NCBI GenBank assembly: GCA_019638615.1
Contig: JAHBTL010000014.1
Coordinates: 79,154 to 143,153 of the forward strand
Length of the DNA: 64,000 nucleotides
Reading direction: 5' to 3'
Source: Chitinophagaceae bacterium
GTDB lineage: Bacteria; Bacteroidota; Bacteroidia; Chitinophagales; Chitinophagaceae
In this document: positions 41,017 through 49,631 of the stretch, piece after piece
Layout: each line of letters starts with the position of its first letter
Position numbering within the stretch: position 1 is the stretch's first letter
Notes under the pieces: generated by a model
What the model was told of the DNA's origin: nothing
Database searches by the model: none
What the model saw: only the letters and a program-made list of their open reading frames with translations
Program-made: the position numbers and the translations under genes

Positions 41017-43359
41017 ATGGTCAGATTCATTACAGGGCTTTTTTTTATAAGCCTGCTCCAGTCTTATGCCCTCGCACAGGGAGCCGCTTCTTTACAAGGT
41101 CATATCCATGCAGAAGACGGCACTCCTGCTGCGGGCGCTACTATCATTGTTAAAGAGCTAAAAGCGCAGACCCGTGCAGACGACAACGGTCATTTTATTT
41201 TCAAAAATATCCCTGCAGGCTCTTATACGCTTACTGCAACACTGGTCGGATACGAACCATTGAACAGTGTGATTAAAGTAAGAGAAAACAACAATGCTGA
41301 TATTCATCTTTCACTTCGCGCTAATTCCCTGCAATTGCAGCCTGTGGTGGTTACTGCCGAAAAAAGGGAAAATGATATGCAGGATGTCCCGATGGCCGTT
41401 TCCGCCATCAGCGGTAAACAAATTGAAAGACGAAAGATCACTGAAGTAGGCGATCTGCTGCTGTCTGTTCCCAACCTGATGACGATGAACGACGGCGCAC
41501 CCTCTTTAAGCACTATTGCCATCAGGGGTATTCTTACTTTTTCAACTGATCCTGCAGTTGGCGTGTATGTGGATGGTGTGCCCATGTTTGACGGTTATTC
41601 CAGCTCGCTGCAATTTCAGAACCTGGAAAGAATAGAAGTGCTGCGGGGACCGCAAAGTACTTTATACGGAAGGAATGCCCTGGGAGGCATCATCAATATT
41701 ATTACCCGCAAGCCGGATAACGCATTGCACGGCTTTGCCGAAGCGGCTATCGGCAGCTATGGCAGTCAACGCTACGGGGTAGGATTATCCGGCCCGATTG
41801 TAAAAAATAAGTTGTTTGCCGGGTTCACCGGTTTATATGATACCCGAAACGGGTTCTACACCAATTTATACAATAACAAAAAATATGATAAGCCTGAAAC
41901 CTGGAACGGTAATGCCTACCTGAAATACCTTGTTTCCGATAAATTTTCGCTGACCCTGAATGCAAAAGGCGAGTATAACAATGTACGCGGCGCTTTTCCT
42001 TACGTGGTAAATGCCGACAGCGCTTTTAAATACCCGTATACGATCAACCAGGATGGCGCTAACCTGGAAAAAAGAAAACTGTACACTGCCTCGCTGACGG
42101 CGCAGTACAAAACCGGGTCAACGCAGTTTTCCTCTACTACCGCTTACACCTATTTGAGTGATACCTATGAGAATTATGATGCGGATTACAGTCCTTACAA
42201 CATGGTCGTTTTTGAAATGCCCCTTCAAAAGCAGAAAACATTTACCCAGGATTTTCGTATGACAGGCGATTATGGTAAGCATATAAAGCTGACCGCCGGT
42301 ATTTTCGGGTTCATAGATACAAAACCGTCTCAAACGGTATATATATACGGAGAAGACGCGGCAATGATGGATCCGAACGCTCCTTACACCAGCAATATTT
42401 ATGCGGAAAGAAAAATATACGGCATTGCAGGATACGCTAACCTTGATTATGCGATAAATGATCAATGGACCGTTACAGGAGGACTGCGTTATGACTACGA
42501 CAGCCGTAATATTTCGTTTTCCACGGATTTTGTGAAACCGCCCGATCCGCCAATGGTGATTACGCCTGAACAGAAATTAAAAGGCAATGACAAAGCCTTT
42601 TCTCCAAAGCTTAGTGTAAGCTTTAAGCCCGGCGCGGATAAAATGATCTATGCGACCTACGCGAGAGGATTTCATGCAGGCGGCTTCAACCAGTATACCA
42701 GCGATCCTGACCTACTGAACTATAAGCCGGAATATACTGACAATTTTGAGCTGGGCTTTAAATCGGAATGGTTCAATCACCGCCTGCGGGCTAATGCTGC
42801 CCTGTTCTATACCGACTGGAAAGACCAGCAACAAACATTGATGCTGCCGCAGAATGCTACGGAAAATGTGGGGCGTCTTGTCAACAAGGGAGCAGAGCTG
42901 GAACTGACAGGATTATTGGCAAAAGGGCTGGAGCTGAATTACAACCTGGGCATTGTTCAGTCTGAATACAAAACGCTGATACTCCCTGATGATTCCGGCA
43001 GCGATAATAAAAATTACAAAGGCAACAAACAGGTATTTACCCCGGCGTTTACTTCGGCTATTTCTTTGAGCTACCGTTACAGCTTCAATGATCATAGCAG
43101 CTTATATGTTTCTCCCGAATGGAAATACCTGGGTAAACAATACATGACTTATTACAACGACCTGGTGCAGGATCCTTTCAGCCTCATTAATGCATCGCTC
43201 GGTTTTCAATACCGTTTCATGGAGATCAGCCTGTGGGCAAAAAATATCGGTGACGCCCGCTACCTGGCCTTTGCCTATGCCACACAAACAAGAGCCACTT
43301 CTCCCGTGCTGTTGGGTATGCCGCGCACCTATGGTGTAACGCTTAAAGCGAGGTTCTAA
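41017..43359 (+). CDS. TonB-dependent receptor (FyuA-like plug)
   Basis: Outer-membrane receptor of 780 residues with a signal peptide ending in YALAQ, a CarboxypepD_reg-like domain (about 24-100), a plug with VVVTAEKRENDMQDVPMAVS, IAIRGILTFSTDPAVGVYVD and RIEVLRGPQSTLYGRNALGG, and a barrel ending in LKARF. It is a full-length paralog of the truncated receptor at the window start and has the same downstream genes, so both cassettes handle similar ligands. It is the first gene of an operon controlled by the AraC-type operator at 40906-40941. A siderophore-like ligand is inferred. Confidence 0.93.
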   Translation: MVRFITGLFFISLLQSYALAQGAASLQGHIHAEDGTPAAGATIIVKELKAQTRADDNGHFIFKNIPAGSYTLTATLVGYEPLNSVIKVRENNNADIHLSLRANSLQLQPVVVTAEKRENDMQDVPMAVSAISGKQIERRKITEVGDLLLSVPNLMTMNDGAPSLSTIAIRGILTFSTDPAVGVYVDGVPMFDGYSSSLQFQNLERIEVLRGPQSTLYGRNALGGIINIITRKPDNALHGFAEAAIGSYGSQRYGVGLSGPIVKNKLFAGFTGLYDTRNGFYTNLYNNKKYDKPETWNGNAYLKYLVSDKFSLTLNAKGEYNNVRGAFPYVVNADSAFKYPYTINQDGANLEKRKLYTASLTAQYKTGSTQFSSTTAYTYLSDTYENYDADYSPYNMVVFEMPLQKQKTFTQDFRMTGDYGKHIKLTAGIFGFIDTKPSQTVYIYGEDAAMMDPNAPYTSNIYAERKIYGIAGYANLDYAINDQWTVTGGLRYDYDSRNISFSTDFVKPPDPPMVITPEQKLKGNDKAFSPKLSVSFKPGADKMIYATYARGFHAGGFNQYTSDPDLLNYKPEYTDNFELGFKSEWFNHRLRANAALFYTDWKDQQQTLMLPQNATENVGRLVNKGAELELTGLLAKGLELNYNLGIVQSEYKTLILPDDSGSDNKNYKGNKQVFTPAFTSAISLSYRYSFNDHSSLYVSPEWKYLGKQYMTYYNDLVQDPFSLINASLGFQYRFMEISLWAKNIGDARYLAFAYATQTRATSPVLLGMPRTYGVTLKARF

Positions 43360-43387
43360 AAAATGAAAATAAAAAGAGATATAAACT

Positions 43388-44293
43388 ATGCAGCTCGTTA
43401 TAAAAAATCTTTCCAAAACCTATCCCAACGGTAAACAGGCTTTACATAATGTTTCGCTTACCATCGGTACAGGAATGTTCGGATTGCTGGGTCAAAACGG
43501 TGCAGGGAAATCCACGTTGATGCGCACCATTGCCACCCTGCAGGATGCAGACAGTGGCAGTATTTTTTTAGAGGGTATTGATGTGCTGAAGCAGCCGCAG
43601 GAGATACGTAAAATACTGGGCTACCTGCCGCAGGACTTTGGTGTTTACCAGAATGTATCTGCCGAAGAAATGCTGGATCATATTGCCGATATGAAAGGCA
43701 TCGGTATCAGATCTGAACGCACGAGCGCCGTTGCTGATCTGTTGAAAAGGGTTAACCTGTATGATGTGCGGAAAAAAAAGCTCGGTTCTTATTCCGGTGG
43801 TATGAAACAGCGTTTCGGTATAGCGCAGGCATTATTGGGCAACCCTAAGCTTATTATCGTGGATGAGCCAACGGCAGGACTTGACCCGCTGGAACGAAAC
43901 CGGTTCTATAACCTGCTTAGCGAAATAGGTGAGAACACCATTGTTATACTCTCCACCCATATTGTAGAAGATGTATCAACACTTTGCAATGATATGGCGA
44001 TCATCGGTAACGGTGAAGTGTTGAAAGCCGGGAAGCCGGCCGGTATTGAAAATGAATTGCGCGGGCAGCTCTGGGAAAAAGAAATCAGCAAGCCTGATCT
44101 GCAGGCTTACCTGCAACGGGGCTTACAGGTCATCTCCAACCGGTTCCATGCAGGCAGGTTAATTATTACGGTGCTTAGTGATATTGCACCCGACGAAACT
44201 TTTACACCGAAAACGCCTTCGCTTGAAGACGCTTATTTCAGGTTGCTTTCCCACAATCCGCTTACTCATAAAAATATGCCTGCCCATGTTTAA
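43388..44293 (+). CDS. ABC transporter ATP-binding protein
   Basis: ATPase of 301 residues, paralogous to the one at 2329-3219. Walker A is GQNGAGKST at residues 35-43, the signature is YSGGMKQRFGIAQALLG, Walker B is LIIVDEPTAGLDP, and the H-loop lies in IVILSTHIVEDV. It starts 28 bp after the TBDR stop, and its last 8 bp overlap the start of the permease gene. It powers the permease encoded next. The cassette order is the same as at 1-6.5 kb. Confidence 0.95.
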   Translation: MQLVIKNLSKTYPNGKQALHNVSLTIGTGMFGLLGQNGAGKSTLMRTIATLQDADSGSIFLEGIDVLKQPQEIRKILGYLPQDFGVYQNVSAEEMLDHIADMKGIGIRSERTSAVADLLKRVNLYDVRKKKLGSYSGGMKQRFGIAQALLGNPKLIIVDEPTAGLDPLERNRFYNLLSEIGENTIVILSTHIVEDVSTLCNDMAIIGNGEVLKAGKPAGIENELRGQLWEKEISKPDLQAYLQRGLQVISNRFHAGRLIITVLSDIAPDETFTPKTPSLEDAYFRLLSHNPLTHKNMPAHV

Positions 44294-47200
44294 CACCGTT
44301 TTTTCTTTTGAAATAAGACAACAACTGAAAAAGCCTTTTACCTGGGTTTTCCTGCTGCTTATGATCTCGCAGGGTGTTTATTATATGCATCACTCGGGAG
44401 AATTTTACAGCGCAGACAAGACCTATTCCAATGCACCTGCTATCCTGTACACCGTACTGGCAGGCATGGGCTATATCGGCTTTATCGTAACGGCTATACT
44501 GGGCGGCAGTGCGCTCGGCAAGGACATTGATAACCGCACTTCGGCGATCCTGTATACTACAAGGGCAGGTGAACGTTCTTTTTTTTGGGCAAGATATGCA
44601 GGGTCATTCGCCATACTGTTTCTTTTGTATGCCGGCTACCTGCTGGGTATTGTTTTTTATAATTATTTACCGGTACCGAATCTCGGGCCTTTTTCATGGG
44701 TATCATTGGGAAGGGCCGCACTGATCATTTTTTTACCCAATGTATTTGTATTGTTTTCACTTTGCGTTGCTGTATCGGTATTGCTCAAAAGCAGTAAAAG
44801 CGCTTATGGGATAGCGTTAGCCGGTATGCTGCTGATGATCTTTGCCGAAACCAGCTTCAACAGCAGTCCGAATGTTGTGCTTGCAGATCCTACCGCATTC
44901 TCGGTGCTGCACAACCAGTTAGAGCATCTTTCGCCGCTGGAAAAAAATACTTTTGCGCCTCCCTTCTCCGGGTTGCTGTTATATAACCGGCTGATCTGGG
45001 TGGGTATTGGTTTGCTCTTATTACTACTGGCAAGCAGACGGTTTTCTTTCACCTGGTTCAGCCAGGCGGGCGGCAAATCAAAAAAGCAGGTGGAAGAAAA
45101 AGGCGAACCGGCAGTTTTATCTGCCAGTTCAAACATGGGCATTGTAAAGTCCCCGCAGTTATTTTCTTTAAAATCTTACTGGAAAAAAGCAGGCTCGCTT
45201 TGCTGGCTGGAATTTAAAAGCGTCACACGCCCGGTGGGGTTCAGGCTCTTTCTTTCACTGATCCTTATTATCTATATCTGTTATATTGCCGTATGGCAGC
45301 AGCAATATTATTCGGCAGCGCCGACATTGCCCGTTACGCTTGAAATTACCGGCGTTGTGCTGCCTTTGTCTTTTTATTTTCTCCTGTTCCTCATTATCAA
45401 TACAACGGAGCTTTTGTTCCGCAACAACACTTCCGGATTCTGGCAGATCAGTGATGCGTTGCCTGTGCCTACCTGGGTAACGGTGCTTTCAAAGATCATA
45501 GCCATGCTGGGTGTGGCGCTGGTGATGACTTTTTGCCTCATGCTTTTCGGTATGCTGGTACAGGCGGTCAAAGGATATTATCATTTTGAAACCGGTATTT
45601 ATTTCCGGGAGCTTTTTATCCGGTGGATGCCCAAGTATCTTTTATATATTTTGCTGACTGTTTTCGTTGCCGGTCTTACTGCCAACCGCTATGCCACGCA
45701 CTGGATAACCATCCTGTTTTTAATTTTTAGCGTGATCCTCCATGAAACAGAGGCTATAGAACAGCACAGGTTCAATTATATGTTTTCTCCCGGCAGCGGA
45801 CTGGCTACCGACATGAACGGCAGCAGCATCTTCGGAGCAGCACATGGCTGGTTCATGTTGTACTGGTTTTCACTGGCGATAGCGCTGGTGTCCGTAGCAC
45901 TGTGGGTATGGCAAAGAGGTACGCCTGCCAGCCTCGTAAAGCGGGTGGGCAAAAGAATGACGCCCAATCCTGTACTGGTAACGCTTTTCGTAGCAGGTAT
46001 AGCAGGTTTTATTCTTTGCGAAAAGAAAATTTACCAGACCATTAATGTGGAAAATAAATTCCAGACAAAAAATGAAGCAAGAGCCGAAGAAGCGCTGTAT
46101 GAAAAAAGCTATGGTCGCTACCGTACCTATCCCCAACCGGTGATAAACGATATTGACCTGACATTGGAACTGTATCCCGAAAACAGGAAGCTGCAGTATA
46201 CTGCCAGCCTGCTGCTGTCTAACCCGGCAACCATCCCCATTGATACCCTGCACGTGGAATGGATGGATTTTTCTGTTATGGACAGCTTTGCCGTAAAAGG
46301 ATATACCGTGAGCCTTTTTAAAAGAGATACTGCGCTGCGACACAATATATATGTGCTTGATCATTCCATATTACCCGGAGATAGCATTCAATGTAATGTT
46401 GCGGGAAGCATGCGGTATGAAGGTTTTACCAATGATGATCCGCAAAAAGAGCTTTGTTTTAACGGGAGCTTTCTGTCGCGCAATTTCATTCCTTTCTTTG
46501 GGTATGATGACAGGCGTGCGCTTAAAGAAAACCAATACAGGGTGCAGCACGGGCTTTCAAAATTAGCTTCCCGTTTGCCTGACACAGCAGACAATATAGC
46601 GGGTAAGCAACTCTTTGCCTCTACCCAGGCCGGCAGGATGCATTATACACTTACTGTCAGCACCAGTGCCGGACAAAGCATTGTCGCACCGGGAAAGCTG
46701 CAGAAGGAGTGGCGATCCGGCAACCGGCATTACTATAGGTTCACTAGTGATCAGTCTGTATTGTTTGACTTTTCTGTCCTTTCAGCCGCTTATGCTGTTA
46801 CAAAACAACCGGTGAATATTGCAGGAAAAACCATTAATGTGGAAATATACTATCATCCTGCCCATCACAGGAATATTGCGCATTTTATAGCCTCCGCCAA
46901 AGAAGCGTTAACCTATTTAAGCAGTTTGCTGGGCAACTATCCCTATTCCGAATTGTGCATTGCGGAAAGACCTCATTATGATGAAGAGCTGTATACGTAT
47001 GAAAACATCATCGTATTACCCGAAAATCATGGTTGGATCGCTGATATACGCAAGCAGGAAGACCTGGATTACCTGCGTTATGTTACTACACGAAAGATCG
47101 CGGAACAATATATGCGGCAGTCTAATATCAGTCGCACGCAGGGTTACCCGGTAATTACAAATTCCATTCCTGCTTATCTGGCCCTGCAACAACAGCAACA

Positions 47201-47555
47201 ATTGTATGGAGTAGCTTCCCTTCAAAAGCGCCTGGAGAAGAACTATGATATTTACCTGAAAGGCCGCGCAAAGGAAGAAAATGCAGAACCCGCGCTGCTG
47301 CAAAGCGATGAGCAGTCCGCTTATGTATCCGAGCAAAAAGGCAGCTATGCATTATATAAGTTAAGCAGGGTTGCCGGCGCTAAGGCAGTCAATAATGCAA
47401 TAAGGACCTTTCTTGATTCGGCGAAGACGACGACTATGCCGGTAAATGCCGGGCTGTTTTACAGGGAATTACAGAAGGCTGTTGGAGGCAAACATACAGC
47501 CTTCCTGCAATCGGCTTTTGAAAGCACTGATATGCTTAAACCGGAAAAAATATAA
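44286..47555 (+). CDS. ABC permease fused to an M1-aminopeptidase-like domain lacking zinc ligands
   Basis: The start is set at ATG 44286 (MFNTVFSFEIRQQLKKPFTW), which overlaps the ATPase stop by 8 bp; the frame extends further upstream only inside the ATPase gene. The resulting 1089 residues match the length of the paralog at 3226-6489 (1087). Two blocks of membrane helices are followed by a periplasmic M1 peptidase-like domain. The HEXXH position reads RKIAE (936-940) and the third-ligand region reads ITNSIPAYLAL, so the zinc site is lost here too, with different replacements from the paralog. A binding role in chelate transport is possible. Confidence 0.9.
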   Translation: MFNTVFSFEIRQQLKKPFTWVFLLLMISQGVYYMHHSGEFYSADKTYSNAPAILYTVLAGMGYIGFIVTAILGGSALGKDIDNRTSAILYTTRAGERSFFWARYAGSFAILFLLYAGYLLGIVFYNYLPVPNLGPFSWVSLGRAALIIFLPNVFVLFSLCVAVSVLLKSSKSAYGIALAGMLLMIFAETSFNSSPNVVLADPTAFSVLHNQLEHLSPLEKNTFAPPFSGLLLYNRLIWVGIGLLLLLLASRRFSFTWFSQAGGKSKKQVEEKGEPAVLSASSNMGIVKSPQLFSLKSYWKKAGSLCWLEFKSVTRPVGFRLFLSLILIIYICYIAVWQQQYYSAAPTLPVTLEITGVVLPLSFYFLLFLIINTTELLFRNNTSGFWQISDALPVPTWVTVLSKIIAMLGVALVMTFCLMLFGMLVQAVKGYYHFETGIYFRELFIRWMPKYLLYILLTVFVAGLTANRYATHWITILFLIFSVILHETEAIEQHRFNYMFSPGSGLATDMNGSSIFGAAHGWFMLYWFSLAIALVSVALWVWQRGTPASLVKRVGKRMTPNPVLVTLFVAGIAGFILCEKKIYQTINVENKFQTKNEARAEEALYEKSYGRYRTYPQPVINDIDLTLELYPENRKLQYTASLLLSNPATIPIDTLHVEWMDFSVMDSFAVKGYTVSLFKRDTALRHNIYVLDHSILPGDSIQCNVAGSMRYEGFTNDDPQKELCFNGSFLSRNFIPFFGYDDRRALKENQYRVQHGLSKLASRLPDTADNIAGKQLFASTQAGRMHYTLTVSTSAGQSIVAPGKLQKEWRSGNRHYYRFTSDQSVLFDFSVLSAAYAVTKQPVNIAGKTINVEIYYHPAHHRNIAHFIASAKEALTYLSSLLGNYPYSELCIAERPHYDEELYTYENIIVLPENHGWIADIRKQEDLDYLRYVTTRKIAEQYMRQSNISRTQGYPVITNSIPAYLALQQQQQLYGVASLQKRLEKNYDIYLKGRAKEENAEPALLQSDEQSAYVSEQKGSYALYKLSRVAGAKAVNNAIRTFLDSAKTTTMPVNAGLFYRELQKAVGGKHTAFLQSAFESTDMLKPEKI

Positions 47556-47603
47556 CCAGTGGGGATAAGTGACGGGCATTAACAACTATTGTTAATGTAA
47601 AAT

Positions 47604-47648
47604 GTGAGATGTGAAAGTTCGTTTCACTTTTCATTTTTCACATCTCAC
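47604..47648 (+). promoter_or_regulatory. alternative hairpins upstream of the methyltransferase gene
   Basis: The segment starting GTGAGATGTGAAA (47604-47616) pairs perfectly with TTTCACATCTCAC (47636-47648). Its last six bases can instead pair with TTTCAC at 47622-47627. The two structures exclude each other. The element ends 15 bp before the ATG at 47664, so it covers or exposes the leader of the methyltransferase gene. Confidence 0.5.
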
Positions 47649-47663
47649 GAAAATGATCGCCGC

Positions 47664-48497
47664 ATGAAAAAAATAAAATTGAACATCCAGGATAATATTG
47701 CCGATACATTGCTCATTACGTTGTATGCAAAGTCGGTGGAGACAAAGAAGAAAGATCCGTTGATCAGTGACCTTGTTGCTTGTAGGCTGGTACAAAAAAT
47801 AGACTACGATTTTTCCAAATATAAAAACAAGACAGCGAGTTCCGTAGGGGTCGCTCTCCGTGCATCGCACTTTGACCGCATTGTAACGCAATTTATCAAA
47901 ACCCATAATAATCCTGTAGTAGTATTGATCGGCTGCGGGTTAGATGCAAGAGTACAACGGATAGGGAACATAGCCGGCAAAGCTGTTTTTTATGAGCTCG
48001 ATATTGAAGAAGTAATAAATCTCCGCGGGCAGTTGCTGCCGCCTGCTGAAAACGAACATTATATTGCAGGCTCCATGCTTGCAACGGAATGGATGGATGA
48101 GCTCCGTGCAAAGCACCCTTCCGGTGATTTCATTTTTATTATAGAGGGAGTGTTGATGTATTTTAGTGAAGCCGACAATAAGTTCGTATTTACCGCATTG
48201 GCTGAACGATTCAGGGGAGCGGAAATTCATTTTGACATGCTGAATAAATGGATGAGCACAAAATCATCTTTGCATGATACGGTAAGCAAAAGCAATGCAA
48301 AATTTGTTTTCGGTATTGACGATGAAAAGGAAATAGAGCAATGGCATCCTGCCTTAAAACATAAGCGTACTTATCTTTTCAATGAATTTAAAGGATGGCG
48401 GAGGATGGGCTTTGTATTAACGACACTGATGAGCATTATTCCCGTGATGAAAACATCATCAAGATTAATGGCTTATACAATTAATGATGCTTTATAA
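47664..48497 (+). CDS. PPM1/LCM-type (TcmP-like) O-methyltransferase
   Basis: The start is set at ATG 47664, because the upstream ATG at 47604 lies in the hairpin. The 277-residue protein has the class I methyltransferase motif VVLIGCGLDARVQRI, then AVFYELDIEEVINLRGQLLP and FIFIIEGVLMYFSEADNKFV, as in the leucine carboxyl methyltransferase/TcmP family. These enzymes methylate carboxyl or hydroxyl groups of small molecules. As the last gene of a TBDR-ABC operon it may modify an imported or exported chelator; this is inference, and the homologous cassette at 1-6.5 kb lacks it. Confidence 0.82.
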   Translation: MKKIKLNIQDNIADTLLITLYAKSVETKKKDPLISDLVACRLVQKIDYDFSKYKNKTASSVGVALRASHFDRIVTQFIKTHNNPVVVLIGCGLDARVQRIGNIAGKAVFYELDIEEVINLRGQLLPPAENEHYIAGSMLATEWMDELRAKHPSGDFIFIIEGVLMYFSEADNKFVFTALAERFRGAEIHFDMLNKWMSTKSSLHDTVSKSNAKFVFGIDDEKEIEQWHPALKHKRTYLFNEFKGWRRMGFVLTTLMSIIPVMKTSSRLMAYTINDAL

Positions 48498-48512
48498 ATA
48501 AATCAACGTGCT

Positions 48513-48841
48513 TTATTTAAATGAAGTTTCTAATGGCCAGGCTTGCGGTACTTTAATTTTACTCCGCGCAGGTTTCTTCTTTTTACGCTTGTTCAGGCAT
48601 ATCACTACTATCCCGGTTACAGGCAGGATATAAAGTAGAGTATCTTTGAAACCGTGCCGGTAATATTTACCCGGTATTGGTCGCTGTCTATCCAGCGGAT
48701 GATCTCTTTTTGAAATACATATAGTGTACCGGTAAGGCACACGATGACAAGCACCAAAGCGCTTGGCACTCCCACCCACAAATGCAGGGTATTAACAACC
48801 TGGCGGAATACAGGCTTTTTCTTCATCGTCATGTAAATCAA
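48513..48841 (-). pseudogene. PepSY-type membrane reductase, internally deleted remnant
   Basis: On the minus strand the N-terminus of a PepSY_TM protein is recognisable (FRQVVNTLHLWVGVPSALVL, VIVCLTGTLYVFQKEIIRWI), and after about 60 residues it changes frame into a C-terminal tail (DTLLYILPVTGIVVICLNKR, then a Lys-rich end) that stops at 48513. The middle of the protein, normally several hundred residues with further helices, is gone. It should be inactive. It lies behind DUF4198 and TBDR genes, where such siderophore reductases are commonly encoded. Confidence 0.75.
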
Positions 48842-48907
48842 ATTATGGCGGACAAAACAAAAATCACCGGTTTATTTCATAAGCAGTTACGCTTTTGGGA
48901 AAATCTC

Positions 48908-49624
48908 TTAGTCTGCTACAAGAGAATAATCGCACCGGTGCCTTGTCGCATAATATTTTTTTCCTTCATAAAAGCCTTCCTGCCTATCCATATCATCCAG
49001 TCGGATAAGATAGTTGCCTTTTACACGTACCGGTAACACCGCGTAGCCTTTCTTTGTGACCGTCACTTTTATATCATGATTATCCGGTAAAAATACCCGG
49101 AGCGGGGTACCGGCCGCTACTGGTTTCCCATCAATAAAAGGCACTACCCGCGCCGTATCATTTTGTATGCCCGCTTCTATGTACAGGTGAGCAGCAGGTA
49201 TTTTTAATTTGCTGCTTTTACCAACAGTGTAAGCAGCACAGAGGTACTGCACAGGCTTTATATTTTGTAGGGTATCCTCCCGTTCTACCACCGGCAGACT
49301 GTTATTGACAGCGAATACCTGGAAGCTGCCGCTCGCAAGAGGCACATAATATCCTGCCCAGTGATCATGCGCCTGTTTTAAAGGGATGTTGTGTTGTCTT
49401 CCACCGGAGTCAATAACAAACAACTGATAATCCTTCATTTTGTCTAATGCCGCACCGTTGTTGATATACCTGTTCTTTTGCTCATCCACGCCACCATATC
49501 GTATCTTTATCAAAAGCGTATCTCCCCTATTGCCGCTTCCCTGCAATTCGAGCCAGTAGCCATCAGCAAAACAAGTATGCTGCACCAAAGCAAATACGAA
49601 GAAAAGTAATAAGTTCTTTTTCAT
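48908..49624 (-). CDS. DUF4198 periplasmic protein
   Basis: The start is set at ATG 49624, where a signal peptide begins (MKKNLLLFFVFALVQHTCFA); it is 7 bp beyond the TBDR stop. The mature 218 residues show the DUF4198 pattern (DGYWLELQGSGNRGDTLLIK, IRYGGVDEQKNRYINNGAAL, ending in a second Ig-like domain with VTVTKKGYAVLPVRVKGNYL). It is a distant paralog of the protein at 37493-38197. It should assist uptake through the adjacent receptor. Its usual downstream partner, a PepSY reductase, is broken here. Confidence 0.82.
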   Translation of the reverse strand: MKKNLLLFFVFALVQHTCFADGYWLELQGSGNRGDTLLIKIRYGGVDEQKNRYINNGAALDKMKDYQLFVIDSGGRQHNIPLKQAHDHWAGYYVPLASGSFQVFAVNNSLPVVEREDTLQNIKPVQYLCAAYTVGKSSKLKIPAAHLYIEAGIQNDTARVVPFIDGKPVAAGTPLRVFLPDNHDIKVTVTKKGYAVLPVRVKGNYLIRLDDMDRQEGFYEGKKYYATRHRCDYSLVAD

Positions 49625-49631
49625 GTTCTCA

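Noticed and set aside
44178-44285. Upstream extension of the second permease
   Set aside because: The extension lies in the overlapping ATPase gene, and the start at 44286 matches the length of the paralog.
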